Assembly: GCF_029962835.1 (NCBI RefSeq)
Contig: NC_080577.1
Location: forward strand, 8,470,501 to 8,534,500
Source of the DNA: Magnolia sinica
Lineage: Eukaryota; Streptophyta; Magnoliopsida; Magnoliales; Magnoliaceae
Direction of reading: 5' to 3'
Length of the DNA: 64,000 nt
Shown here: positions 37,201 through 47,581 of the stretch, piece by piece
How positions within the stretch are numbered: the first letter of the stretch is position 1
Layout of the letters: each line of letters begins with the position of its first letter
Made by a program: the position numbers and the translations under genes
The notes under the pieces: generated by a model
Told to the model about the DNA's origin: nothing
Seen by the model: the letters and a program-made list of their open reading frames with translations, nothing else
Databases searched by the model: none

Positions 37201-40200
37201 CATAATTACGCTAATTATTTCCTATTTCGGGTGTATCATTATAAATATGAGTGTAATACGAGATTATGGTATAATTAAGGAGGCTTAAAAGTTTCTAAGT
37301 GGGTTTTAAAGGGAGACAAAGGTTTTTTGAAGGGTTTCGCACTGGTAAGTGATTTTATCTCTTGTAATTTGTTAGTCATAGAGGATTTCGTTGTCACTTT
37401 GTGTCGTGATATTTTTCCCGTAAGAGTTTTTCACGTAAAATTAGTGTGTTCCTAAGTATGCTTTGTTGCGTTTATCTTTTGTTTATTTGATTGAAATTCG
37501 GAATTTGCTTCTGCGATCCTCCAACAAGTATTATCAGATATATATGTTAGGGATTTGAGTTTGGATCCAAAACATGTCGATGAAATGATCGAATGTTAAG
37601 TATGAAATCGAAAAGCTCACCAGTAAATACAATTTTGAATTATGAAATGTGAAGATGAGAGGCATTCTAGATCAGCAAGGATTGCAACAGACACTCCTTG
37701 GTATAACGAGGCGTCATGAAACTATAATCGAATGAGAGTGAGAAAAACTGGATAAGAGAGTGAAATCCTCGATTCAATTATGCGTATACAATGACGTCTT
37801 TTATAATATCATTAATCAAATACCACTGTAGGGCTTTAGAAGAAATTAGAAGGCTTGTACATGATGAAATTTCTATCGAATCATTTGTATCTAAAGAAGC
37901 AATTCTATAACCTAAAGATGGCAAAGGGGTCTGATGTTAATGAATATATCAGTTTGTTTAATTAGTTACTCTATAAATTGATGAGTGTAGAAGTGAAGAT
38001 TGATGAGGAAGATCAAGCCCTAATTCTTTTGAATTCCCTTTCAAATACTTACAAGAATCTCGTAAATACTATGTGTCATGATAGAGAAATCATCGACATC
38101 AAAACTATTATCTCAGCCCTTCATTTGAAGTAGTCGAGAAAGAAGGATAGTTACAGTAATTCCTCTATAGATGCGTTGATAGCTAGGGGAAGAAATTCTA
38201 AGCGGAAGAAGGAAAACCCGCTTAGAATGAAGTTCTAAGGGCAAAGGGAAGATGAAGTACTGAAATTGTGGGAGAATGAGGTAATGAAGAATGATTGTCG
38301 GAATCCTAAAGTTCAAAAGGGAGAAAAATTAGAAGAAACACAGAAGGAGGCCAACGCGACAGAATTTAATGAGGTAAGTGGTTGTGATGTTCTGACTATA
38401 TCCAAATTCGGGTAGCTTAGCAACGAGTGAATTTTGAATTTGAGGGCTTCATAGCATATGACCTTTCAAGGAGATTGGTTCACCAACTATAACGAGTGTA
38501 ATGGTGGACATGTGTTTATGGGCAATGATATTGCTTATAAGATTGTTGGAATTAAAATGGTGCACATCAAGATGTTTGATGGAATGGAGTGTATCCTGGC
38601 GAAAGTGAGATACGTTATTGAACTAAGGAATAATTTGATTTTTCTGGGGGCTCTCGATGCACTTGAGTGTAAGTTCACCGGCTATAATCGTATCCTGAAA
38701 GTTTCAAAGGGAGTACTCATTGTGATAAAGGCACATCGGAGCAGTAACCTTTACAAGTTGATTGAGAATACTAAATCGGGTGGAGTAGTAATGTTTGTAG
38801 CGGAGTCCACATTGGCATGTTTGTGGCATGCGTGTCTAGGCTACATGAGCGAGCGCGATATGAAAATACTTCATTATCATTGCTTGATTCTGGTATTTAA
38901 AAATGTTAATCTTAATATACGTTAGTATTACATATATGATAGACAATCACTATTGTATTTTAAATCTGGAAAACATGTAAATCAGGGTGTTATTGATTAT
39001 GTGCATTTTGATGTATGGGAGTCATCACTCGTAGTTTCTATGGGAGGTTCGTTGTTTTTTGTCACATTCATCAACGATATCTTTAGAAAAGTGTGAGTTT
39101 ATTTCATGACATATAAATATGATATTTTTACCACCTTCAAGGTATGGAAGGCGATGATGGAAAATCATATAGGAAAAAAATTGAAAGTGTTGAGGAATTC
39201 AATCAGTTTTGTAAAGATGATAAGATTGTACGACATAATACTGTTAGGTAAACACCAAAGCAAAATGGTATGACAGAATTAATGAATCAGACTCTCTTAG
39301 AGAGAGCCCAAAGTATGTTAAGCAATGCTAGGCTAGGTGAGGAGCTATAGACTAAGACCATTAATATGGCTTGCTACTTAATGAATCGGTCCTCGTCTGC
39401 ACTGATAAATTATAAAATTCTAGAAAAAGTATGGAGTAGTCATGATGTATACTAGTAAGAGTTGCGAGTATTTATTTGTGACACTTACTCTCATGTACCA
39501 TCAATTGAGAGAGATATGCTAGACCAAAGGGCGAAGAATTGTACTTTTGTCGGATATGATGATGGTGTGAAGGGATACAAACTATATGACCATATTACAA
39601 GGAAGATCACGATTAGCCATGATGTCAGGTTTGATGAGGATTCTTTGCTCCGCAAGGATGACCACAAGCAAATAGAAAAATAAGTGCTTATTGATGTCAA
39701 AGTAAAAAAAAAAAAAGGTGAGACACAACTACAAGCGAGTCCCATGAAGAGATAAGAGCAAATAGAGTATTTATTTGTGAGGAGAAATCCACTGAGAGAT
39801 CGCAGATTACCAATGAGATATAAAGATAACTTGAATATTATATTTGCTCTTATTATAGATGAGGGGGATCCATTTTCCTTCCAAGAAGCACTGGATGACA
39901 TATATGTTGAGAAGTAGATGACGATGATGCAAGATGGGATGGACTTTTTATACAAGAATAAGACATGAGAGGTGATGAAACTTCCTGTTTGGTGTAAAAC
40001 GATCAGTTGTAAGTGAATTTACATGAAAAAACAAGATAGATATAAAGAGAGATTGATCGTGAATGGGTATGCTAAAACAAGGCGGCGACTTCAGTGAGAT
40101 CTTCGCGCTTGTTATCAAGCATGCCATATATTTGATTCGTGTTGACGCTGTTTGCCTAATACAATTTGGAACTTGAATAAATGGATGTAAAGACTGCTTT

Positions 40201-43200
40201 CCTACATGGGGAATCAGAGAAGCAGATCTACACGAAACAATCAGAAGGGTTCGAAGAACATGGGTTAGAGAATAAGGTTTACATGTTAAGGAGGTCATTG
40301 TATGACATAAAATAGCCGCCCAGGTAGTGGTATAAGAATTTTGATACTTTCACGATGAGTCAGTAGTTTATGAGAAGTGAATATGATTATTGTATCTATT
40401 TCATGACACTAAGTGGTAGAAAATTCATTGTACTGGTATTATATGTTGATGACATGCTTATTGTCAACCACAGCATGTTTGAGATCAATATATCAAAGGC
40501 TCAGTTATCAGGGACATCAAAAATAAAAAAACTCAAGAGCCACAAAGATGATTCTTGGTATTGATATATACATTGATAAAGAGAGGAGCATGTTACAGTT
40601 ATCTCAGGCAGAATACTTTAAGAAGGTGTTGATAAAGTTTGGGATGGACAAGGCTAAATTAGTTATGACATCTCATGTTGCTCACTTTTGGTTTTTTTTC
40701 AAGGCAATGTCCTATTACAGAAGAAGAAAGACAATTTTTATCTCGTGTACCTTATTCAATCACAATTGGCAATTTAATGTATGCCATGTTCTCTACGAGA
40801 CCGGATGTTTCACATGCAGTTGATATTATAAGTATATACATGTTAAACCCCGACAAGCAACATTGGAGGCAGTGAAATGGCTACTTCATTATCTATGAGG
40901 TATAGTAAACTATGTCTTGACATTTGAGACATCAGAGGAAAAACTTGTAGGCTATGTGGACTCCGATTATGTAGGAAATGTGGACAACAGAATGTCGTCT
41001 TCCAGTTACTCATTTGTTTTAGTGGGTGGAGCGATTAGTTAGAAGTCAAAGTTTTAGTTTGTGGTTACTCTTTTCACAATCGAAGTTGAGTATCTTACAG
41101 TAATAATGACTTTTAAGGAAGGTGTTTGATTATGTTGAATGATGAATGAGTTGGGGCTTTAGCAGGAGAACGTACCGGTTAATTGTGACAGTTAAAGCAC
41201 GATCAACTTGACAAAAAATTTGGTTTACCATTCTCGAAATAAACATATTAATGTTTGTCATTATTTTATCTAATAGGTGCTTGAGGAAGGTGGTGTTACT
41301 CTCAAGAAGATCCACACGAGCATGAATCTAATATATATGCTTACGAAGGTGGTACCCCTAGATAAGTTCAGATTATGTTCGACTTCTCTAGGTTTGACAA
41401 ATGTTTGATGAAGATGGAGTGTGCATGAAAATCGACGGTGATGAGGAAGCTATGATGGAGGTAGTTGATGCAAGAATCTGGACTGCCCTCTTCAAACCTC
41501 CGAGTACCTGCCCAAGAGAAGAACAAAGAAGACCCTGACTAGAGCAGGGGACCCTCTGCTGCTAAAGTCAGGCTACGAATGTGGGTCTGGTCGTATTAAA
41601 GGGTTTAGGGCAAGAGATTTTACTTACCTTTTCAGTGTGGGTAGATCTTTTATTTATAGTGTATGTAGGATATGGTAGTCCGCAATCTCAGGCATGACCT
41701 AAGCCATTAGACGAGATGTGCGCGAGTGGTGGATGTGGGCATTTAACCTAGAATTATGCGGTGGACAGTTACAAGGAGGTGATGGATGCTGACGGTTACC
41801 TTGGAGTCATGCAGACCTGAGGTAAGTTGGCATTGCTCTGATTGAAGCGTCATAGGTCGGCACGGAGTGTCATAGGTCAGCATGGTCTAGACCTCTTATT
41901 TCTTCTGAAGTGAACCTATATATGAGTAATCCGAGGAGGCTATCAGGACTCATGAAAAAGTTAAAGGCTATAGAAATTGGACATCACAGAGATTCGAACT
42001 GAATCTTCATTTATTTGTGTCGAAGCCAAACTAAACGCGTCAATTAACCGGGGATGGGCCGAGCTGCATTAAGCCACGCTAAACCCATCGATTAATAGGT
42101 CAGGGATTGCTGTGAGGAATTCGGAAGTTTTGCATTGGTCATCTGGGCTATTGGTGTTTCCGAGTTGAGGGTTGGACCTATCATCTCGTCGATCCCATCT
42201 ATTCTCGATGAGCTCTTCCTCAACTTCACCGAGCCGATCAATCCCTTAGGCTTATTCTGATTGGGGACTTCAAGACAATCCTAGTGAGGTACATAGGTGG
42301 AAGCTCGGGAACATGCACTGTCGAGGACTACGCTTGGGGATGCAAAGTCTGGCTTCTCTGAATGAGGTGGCACAAGAATGTATGCTTGTCAGCCCGAGTC
42401 GACCTTGAGGGTGGTCGGGCTATATTTTCCCATAACAGAGGCAATTAGAGATGGAGCTTGGAGCTGTGGTTCATGATGATTAAAGCCATGGTGGTGATTG
42501 TTGTTTGGATGTCTTCAATATGTACATAAAACAGGGGTCTCAAGCGATCGACCAGGCTGATCAGTTGATCGAGTGAGCCACAAATTATATAGATTGGCCC
42601 CTGGATAGTTTTGCACATGATCGATCGACAATTCGGGTCAATTGATTGAAGAAATTTGATAAAAACTTGTAAACTCTCCGAACGCTTTTGAGCATGTTCA
42701 AGCGATCGAACACGCTTTAGATCCACGTTGTGCCCAATTTTGCATAATTGCATGAATTGTTTTTTATTCCGAGTGTAAAACTATAAATATAGGTATATAT
42801 AATGCGGGATTAGGCTATGATTAATGGAACTTAAACGTTTCTATAGGGATGCTATGATTTTCTGAAGGGTTTCACTTCAATAAGTGATCTTATCTGTTGT
42901 AATTCGTTATTCATAATAAATTTTGCTATCACTTTGTATTATGTTTTTTCCAACTAGGATTTTCCACGTGAAATTAGTGTGTTCTTGTACATGCTTTGTT
43001 GTGTTTATCTTTTACTTATTTGATTTGAATTCGGAGTTTGCTTTCCCAGTCCCCCAATAATAACCTATCAACTCAACCCAATCCATTTGCACCCCTACCA
43101 GATGGGTTAATGTAAATAAAATACCACAACACGCAATTTTACCCACCGGATCAAAAGGTAAATAAAAGTCTAGGATTGCCCAATTAGTGGGCTTTTTGCA

Positions 43201-43609
43201 CAGTGGGCCATTGATGGTAAGGTCGACCGGATAGATTGTCCGTAGCGACAATCAAGCAAAGATCGAAAATAAATCAGAGAACCTTTTGTTGAGCAGACTC
43301 ATGTGTTCGTGTCATTGCATTGCAGGATTTAGCAAGGGAGCACTCTCTGCATGCTGTGGAATGGGCGGTCCTTACAATTGCGACCCCTCTTTCCTATGTG
43401 GTACCCATGAAGCACAGGTGATCTGCAATGACCCATCGTTGCATTGGAACTGGGATGGGGGCCACCCGACGGAAGCTGGGCATAGATTGATCGCTGATTC
43501 TCTAATCAATGGACCATTTGCCTTTCCACCCATTACTAGTCCATGTGATCTGTCACTAGCATCACATCTTAAACATCCTCAATGCCCTGCCAAGACCCAG
43601 AGTTTCTGA
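28212..43609 (+). CDS. GDSL esterase/lipase, gene C (complete, 5 exons, 393 aa)
   Basis: Exons: 28212-28464, 28574-28792, 35098-35246, 35340-35616, 43326-43609; introns GT-AG, phases 1, 1, 0, 1. The reading frame is open throughout. A signal peptide occupies about residues 8-25. Block I reads FSFGDSFSDTGN: Ser41 is kept but the family-name Leu is Phe. Block II is [13 protein letters not shown]. Block III is SIGGNDYYHP with Asn176. The catalytic Asp343 and His346 lie in DGGHPTEAGHR; one residue is inserted just upstream (QVICND against RVCNE in B). The role is as for gene B: a secreted small-ester hydrolase of the sinapine/acetylajmalan esterase-like group, substrate unknown. Introns 2 (6.3 kb) and 4 (7.7 kb) are swollen by transposons, the latter by a whole Copia element; whether splicing still works is unknown. 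Confidence 0.88.
28793..31750. other. Intron 2 of gene C, left part
   Basis: Non-coding. 29090-29720 is absent from the paralogs and ends '...ttcacccaaca' like an LTR edge, but no matching start or duplication was found. 29785-31640 aligns with gene D intron 2 (48270-50420): 'attgaagaaggcagcgtgtg', 'ctctgccagaatatcaaagc'. MITE-family fragments lie at about 30080-30480 and 30500-30960. A near duplicate of 'aatgaatgacattttagc' spans 30971-31060. Confidence 0.5.
31752..32554. mobile_element. MITE-type element in intron 2 of gene C
   Basis: Left GGGACGCGGATTGGGTACC pairs with right GGGCAGTACCCTGTCCGCGC. 'actgtga' before and 'actgtca' after suggest a decayed 9-bp target duplication. At about 800 bp it is longer than its relatives, and 31890-32050 may be a further insertion. 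The interior includes 'ccaccatgatgttagtttgc' and 'ggtgtggtccacttgagacc'. Confidence 0.55.
33774..34350. mobile_element. hAT-like MITE with 8-bp TSD
   Basis: 577 bp between perfect copies of ATCAAGTG (33766-33773 and 34351-34358). Ends TAGAGGTGTACATGAGTCG and, inverted, TATGGCTGTACACGAACTGA are terminal inverted repeats. Gene B keeps the single-copy site 'gatcaagtgggcc' near 17530. The body is built of 'gactcggctcga' phrases with a unique centre (33950-34150). It is related to 9206-9696. Confidence 0.85.
34623..34727. repeat. 52-bp tandem duplication
   Basis: Two copies of a 52-bp sequence starting GGCGCCTGGCCCATTGCTAC, at 34623 and 34675, lie in the GGCAATGGGCC-type repeat of intron 2. The copies are almost identical, so the duplication is recent. 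The paralogous repeats in genes A and B have one copy. Confidence 0.8.
35840..36318. mobile_element. Mutator-like MITE in intron 4 of gene C
   Basis: 479 bp, GGAACTGGATTCC...CAATCCACTTCC. It is flanked by ACTTATTTA (35831-35839) and ATTTATTTA (36319-36327), 8 of 9 bases matching. Orthologous in position to those in genes A and B. Confidence 0.75.
36929..37526 (+). mobile_element. 5' LTR of Copia element in intron 4 of gene C
   Basis: Starts TGTTTGGATGTCTTCAATC and ends CGATCCTCCAACA; 'tattatcaga', a decayed tRNA-Met primer site, follows. It matches 42502-43059 along its length but with many substitutions and indels, so the insertion is old. It contains GATCGATCAA-rich blocks and a 'tataaatatgagtg' TATA-like box near 37240. 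Confidence 0.8.
37527..42501 (+). pseudogene. Copia gag-pol remnant, Tork-like
   Basis: Degenerate polyprotein in the order of Copia elements. Gag lies at about 37570-38320, with a frameshifted zinc knuckle (NCGRM, then DCRNP) at 38255-38310. The protease/GAG-pre-integrase region (38458-38925) ends in LWHACLGYMSERDMKILH. Integrase is at about 38950-39430 (FDVWESSLVVS, TFINDIFRK, QNGMTELMNQTLLERA, ACYLMNRSS). The reverse transcriptase catalytic motif YVDDM is at 40442-40456. RNase H follows at about 40800-41400 (GYVDSDY, GGAIS, NVCHHFI, KIHTSMN). Stops and shifts interrupt every domain. A polypurine tract 'ggtggtgattg' precedes the 3' LTR. 41466-42440 is a later insertion. Confidence 0.82.
41466..42440. 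mobile_element. Insertion inside the Copia remnant, unclassified
   Basis: The related Copia fragment reads straight through ('gatggaggtgattagagatgg', 11229). Here about 975 bp separate 'gatggaggtagt' from 'aggcaattagagatgg'. The insert starts TGATGCAAGAATC and ends TTTTCCCATAACA, like an LTR with TG...CA ends, and has a 'tttatttatagtgta' box near 41650. No perfect target duplication; GAGGT/GAGGC is the closest. Confidence 0.5.
42502..43059 (+). mobile_element. 3' LTR of Copia element in intron 4 of gene C
   Basis: Starts TGTTTGGATGTCTTCAAT and ends CAGTCCCCCAATA. The outer flanks, 'gtaactat' on the left and 'taacctatc' on the right, correspond to a single 'aataacctgtc' in gene B (near 20547), so the target site is identified although the exact 5-bp duplication has decayed. 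Confidence 0.78.
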
Positions 43610-43752
43610 GCATTCATTGAAGTGTTACCTAATGGCCACTACAATTAATTAATGTAGTTAGCAAATGTGGTGAAAGTATTGCATGTCAATGTGATCGGTG
43701 GGCGAGCACGCTTTATTCCATTAATGCTGATGAGTTATGCCATATCAGTGGA

Positions 43753-43758
43753 AATAAA
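43753..43758 (+). terminator. Poly(A) signal AATAAA of gene C
   Basis: AATAAA in the context 'cagtggaaataaaagtgatg', 144 bp after the stop codon, as after genes A and B. A SINE begins 26 bp further on. Confidence 0.6.
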
Positions 43759-43783
43759 AGTGATGGCTATTAGCACTCATTAT

Positions 43784-43937
43784 TTTATTTTATTTATTAT
43801 TTTTATTTTAAAACACACGCACACACACCACCACACACTCACGCCTTGGTGGGATTTCACCACCTATGGGCACTCAGAACCCTTGACCATGTGATGAAAC
43901 TCCTAAGAGTCTACCACTAGAGCAAGAGCAAGGACCC
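43784..43937 (-). mobile_element. SINE, reversed, 17-bp TSD
   Basis: 154 bp between CTATTAGCACTCATTAT (43767-43783) and CTATTAGCACTTATTAT (43938-43954), one mismatch. Gene B has a single copy at about 21208. On the minus strand it reads GCTCTAGTGGTAGACTCTTA (box A-like), AAGGGTTCTGAGTGCCC (box B-like), then a GT-rich stretch and an A-rich tail. This is a tRNA-derived SINE family distinct from that at 1866 and 44880. Confidence 0.85.
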
Positions 43938-43954
43938 CTATTAGCACTTATTAT

Positions 43955-44866
43955 CCCAAGGGTTCTTCTAATGTCCACCACATGGTGGCAGGTGAGTATG
44001 CTTGCCCATCTAGACCGTTCTAGATGGGGTTTGAGGGAATCTGTGTGCACTTCACTTCCACTGTGGAAAGTTATGTAGTAGTGGTGGAAATGGGACAGGT
44101 TTGAGTTGGTTGGGGTTAGACCAAGCCCTACTCATTTGCTAAACAGGCCAAGAATTCTGGCTAGAACCCAACTGACAACTCATTATAGCCAATGCTTGAT
44201 CAGTCTCCAATGGTTTATCTGGTCAGCTTGACGGATGGAACTCGACTAGGCACGACTATATTCTGGCTTTAAAAATGGAACATACTGGGCTCCACACAAC
44301 CCCTGACTTGACCATCCGTCTCTACGTCTGTAGTGCCCAATCAGCGCCCGGACCAGTAGTATAGGAAATAGTGATGACTGAATGCCCCACCATTAAAAAC
44401 TAAGTGGGGCCACCATGATGGTTCCATGATGTTTTTCTGCCATCAAACATGTTGATAGCTTCTCACAAAACTTGATGAAGGTTGAAAAATAAAAATCAGC
44501 TTGATCCAAATATTTTGTGGTCCACATGAAGTTTTTAATGGTCAATCACCCCTGTTTCCTATATATATGGTAGGTTCCACGTGAGATTTGTATCTGTTTT
44601 ATTTTTGGTATCATACATTAAAATGATCTATCAAAAGGGATAAATAGAATAGATGAAGAATAACTATACCAAATGGGCTCCACGTTAAGGGCAGCAGCGA
44701 CTTGAGTTGAACGGGCGCAACACCTTTTTAAAAGTTTTTGTTGGAGTGAGCCATCTCTGCAGCATACGGCGCACCACCATTCAAATCTCAGTATGTAGCC
44801 ACACCATAGCTGAGTTTGGTAAGCGGTGCGGTTTGGGTGGATCTCGGTGCATCCCTAACTGTGGGG
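43955..44866. other. 3' flank of gene C
   Basis: 43955-44280 continues the paralogous flank of genes A and B, including a truncated GGCAATGGG-type repeat (44083-44280). 44281-44866 is MITE-family sequence ('gatggttccatgatg', 'cctgtttcctatatatatgg'), interrupted near 44700 by 'gttgaacgggcgcaacacc'. No gene. Confidence 0.45.
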
Positions 44867-44879
44867 CTGATGTATGTGC

Positions 44880-45023
44880 TTTTTTTTTTTTGGTTAGCTT
44901 GTCAGTACACACCCCACTGTCAGTGCACACTCCACTGTTAGCCACCCCATGATCGCTACCAAGACCTCAGTGTTGAAACGATGGTATCTTCACTCAGTCC
45001 ACCACTTGAGCTATGGATGAGGT
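44880..45023 (-). mobile_element. tRNA-type SINE, reversed, 13-bp TSD
   Basis: 144 bp between perfect copies of CTGATGTATGTGC (44867-44879 and 45024-45036). The + strand begins with the T-run of the tail. The minus strand has TAGCTCAAGTGG, 11 of 12 positions of the tRNA box A consensus, then GTTTCAACACTGAGGTCTTG (box B region) and ends ACTGACAAGCTAACC plus A-run. Same family as 1866-2008. Confidence 0.87.
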
Positions 45024-45036
45024 CTGATGTATGTGC

Positions 45037-45686
45037 CTTAAATCCACATTGTCCATCCATTTCGATAGATCATTTTAGGGCATGGTCCCAAAAATTAAGC
45101 ACCTTGAGTGAGGGTGGGGCGCACCTAATCATCTCCCTTAATGGGGCCTTTTAAAAGTTTTTTTGTCCTGAGTGAACCATCTCTGCAGCATTCGGCCGGC
45201 TCCACCAATCAATTCTCACCACGTTGCCACACTGCAGCTAAGGGTGGTAAGGTGGGCGGTTTAGGTGGATCTCCAAATCCATTTTGTGGATCCCTAACTG
45301 TGAATCCTACTGTGATGTAGTGACTTAAATCCACACTGTCCATTCATTTAGACAAATCATTTTAGGGCATGATCCCATTAATTAAGCAGATCCAAATCTT
45401 AGGTGGACAATCTTGCAGAAAATAGTTGTAACTGAATTCCCACCATTAAAAACTTCATGCGGGCTGCCGGTTGATAAGGTCACAAGGACCTAAACGAAGT
45501 CACCGGGACCTAAACGAAGAGACCACAGAAATATCAGCTTGATTCAAAGCTTTAGTACTTTTGTGACTCATGAGAAGTTTTTAGTGAAGCATGACCAATT
45601 CTCAGGTGTACCATGCTATAGGCAACAGGGTTGATTAACCATTAATGAGTCACATAAGTTTTGGATTAAGCTGATATTTGTGTGGT
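45037..45686. repeat. MITE-family sequence, partly duplicated
   Basis: 'cttaaatccacattgtccat' and 'gggatctccaaatccat' blocks recur. 'tcacaaggacctaaacgaag' is followed by a second 'tcaccgggacctaaacgaag', a short direct duplication at about 45478-45520. No complete element with duplication was found. It is the left half of a MITE split by the LTR at 45692. Confidence 0.45.
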
Positions 45687-45691
45687 CGGAG

Positions 45692-46247
45692 TGTTGGACG
45701 TAAGCTAGTGGGGTCCACTGGTGAGCAATCACTAGTGGATGGGTCCCATATGTTTAGGCTTCTTCCGACTTTTTACTTTCTGTTATATTTCAAATTTAAC
45801 TTTGAATTTGATTTTAGATAGGAGATAGGGATATGACCGGATTATCTGGTCTCATCCAATCTCTCATTCTTTCCTATAAAAGGATAAGATTCTCTCGTGC
45901 AATCAATCATAAGAAATACCGAGAGTATACAAAGAGATATAGTGTGCACAGTAATCTGTCCATTTTGGCTTGTCTTTGAGACAATCTAATCTATAGATCG
46001 CAATCCGGGACCATCTATACCGTAGGATCAGAGGTGTGAATAGATCCATCTGCTCCAGTAGTGGATAGGCGGGCCATTGGAGCATTAATCTTCTGCTTTG
46101 CGAGGGTTTCAAAACTCGTGTAGACCGTCAGATCTTGAGAGCTCACCTTCCGCGCTTCCCAACAGTGGTAATCTTCTGCTTTGTGAGGGTTCCAAAACTC
46201 ATGCAGACCATCCAATCTTGAAAGCTCACCTTCCTCACTTCCCAACA
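45692..46247 (+). mobile_element. Solo LTR, family L2, TSD CGGAG
   Basis: 556 bp, starts TGTTGGACGTAAG and ends CTTCCCAACA, with the perfect duplication CGGAG at 45687-45691 and 46248-46252. A TATA box is visible at about 45875 ('cctataaaaggataag'). The last 160 bp contain an 84-bp direct duplication ('aatcttctgctttg' at 46086 and 46170), and the first repeat also ends in CCCAACA, so the 3' LTR edge itself was duplicated. Unrelated to family L1. Confidence 0.85.
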
Positions 46248-46252
46248 CGGAG

Positions 46253-46748
46253 CACATGCAATAGGCTCTTGGCATAGGGAAAAAGTGATAATTGACAACT
46301 AAAAATTTCCTCTCGACACAAGTATTAGATTAAGCTGATATGTGTGTATTCCTCCGTTCAGGTTTTGTGTCCTTATCAACTGGTTGGATGGAAAATAAAC
46401 ATTCCAGTGGCCCTAAGAAGTTTTTAATGGTAGGTATCCCATCACCACCTTTCACTGTAGTGTGGTCCACCGAAAATTAATTTGAATCTGCTTTTTTTAT
46501 TGGGTCATTCCCTGAAATGAGCTGTCAAAACGGTTGGACAGATTGGATGTAAGGCAAATACATCATGGTAAGCCCCACAGTCAGGGATCTACCGATACAC
46601 GAGCGACGCCCGAGTCGGATTTCCTACTGACGGAAGTTCCTGCGCTGGAAGCTACGTGGGGCCACAGAATCTTCACACCACGACATAGTGCCTCACTCCC
46701 GGCCATGTATCTTTACCCGTTTGTTTCCATCTCGACTCTTCCTCCAAA
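46253..46748. other. 5' flank of gene D
   Basis: MITE-family sequence (46310-46600) runs to about 70 bp before the gene: 'ggttggatggaaaataaaca', 'catcatggtaagccccacag'. Between 46660 and 46700 a remnant 'cttcacaccacgacatag' plus 'tgcctcactc' matches the end of the MITEs before genes B and C. Confidence 0.5.
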
Positions 46749-47330
46749 ATGGCCTTCTCCTCATCTCCTCGCCTCTTCAACCTCCATCTCTTCATCACCA
46801 TCTTCCTCTCATTTTCTGGAATCGATTCCGTATCGGGCTGTTACACTTCCATCTTCAGTTTCGGCGACTCTCTCGCCGACACCGGAAACTTGCTCTACCT
46901 TAACAAGTCTTCCAACATAGGCGATTTCCCCTATGGAGAGACTTACTTCCACCATCCAACAGGCCGATGCTCCGATGGACGTGTAGCCATCGATTTCATT
47001 GGTACAGACATACATAAATGCATGCATTTCTACATACACCTAAATTGCATACATACATATTGGTTTTGTATCTGATTGAGGTGTTTGCTTTTTTGTTGTT
47101 GGAGAGCACAGCTGAAGCATTTGGACTTCCATTTCTGCCACCATATCTTGCATGTTCGGACGGTAGAGATCTCCGGCAGGGAGTGAATTTTGCAGTGGCA
47201 GGGGCACCTGCAATGGATGCTGCCTTCTTCGAAGGGAGGAAGATTGTAGGTATCATGGCGAACATATCTTTGGGAGATCAGATCGAGTGGTTCAAAGGAT
47301 TGTTGCCTTCTCTTTGTCACTCACGATCAG
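46749..47330 (+). CDS. GDSL esterase/lipase, gene D (exons 1-2 only)
   Basis: Exons 46749-47001 and 47112-47330, GT-AG intron of 110 bp in phase 1, second donor GTAAGT. The 157 residues encoded are open: signal peptide, block [13 protein letters not shown] with Ser41, [19 protein letters not shown], and block [15 protein letters not shown]. The frame and splice sites are as healthy as in genes B and C. Exons 3-5, which carry the oxyanion Asn and the Asp/His pair, are not found in the next 16.7 kb, whereas in B and C exon 3 follows within 4.4 and 6.3 kb. Intron 2 stays collinear with gene C up to about 50420 and then meets an unrelated repeat. Either the 3' half was lost or intron 2 exceeds 16 kb. 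Any product made from this part alone could not be catalytic. Confidence 0.75.
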
Positions 47331-47581
47331 GTAAGTCGAATATTTGACTCGACCACATCAACTCAGTCACGTTTTAGGAACAAAAAGGACTGAGACTCGG
47401 TTAACTCGGTTTGTTCGAGGTGCCACTGCAAAGGCTCACTGTGTCAACTCCACGTCTCGACCACAAAATTATTTGCGGGGAGTTGCTTGATACTGATACT
47501 CTGGTAGCGTATGACGCGTGATACACAGGCACTCAAAAATCGCACGGGTGTTATAACTGAAGGCTGCCGGCTGGATTGTGG

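Noticed and set aside
41466-42440. A solo LTR with a target duplication
   Set aside because: Ends look like TG...CA, but the flanks give only GAGGT/GAGGC with an awkward start. It was left unclassified.
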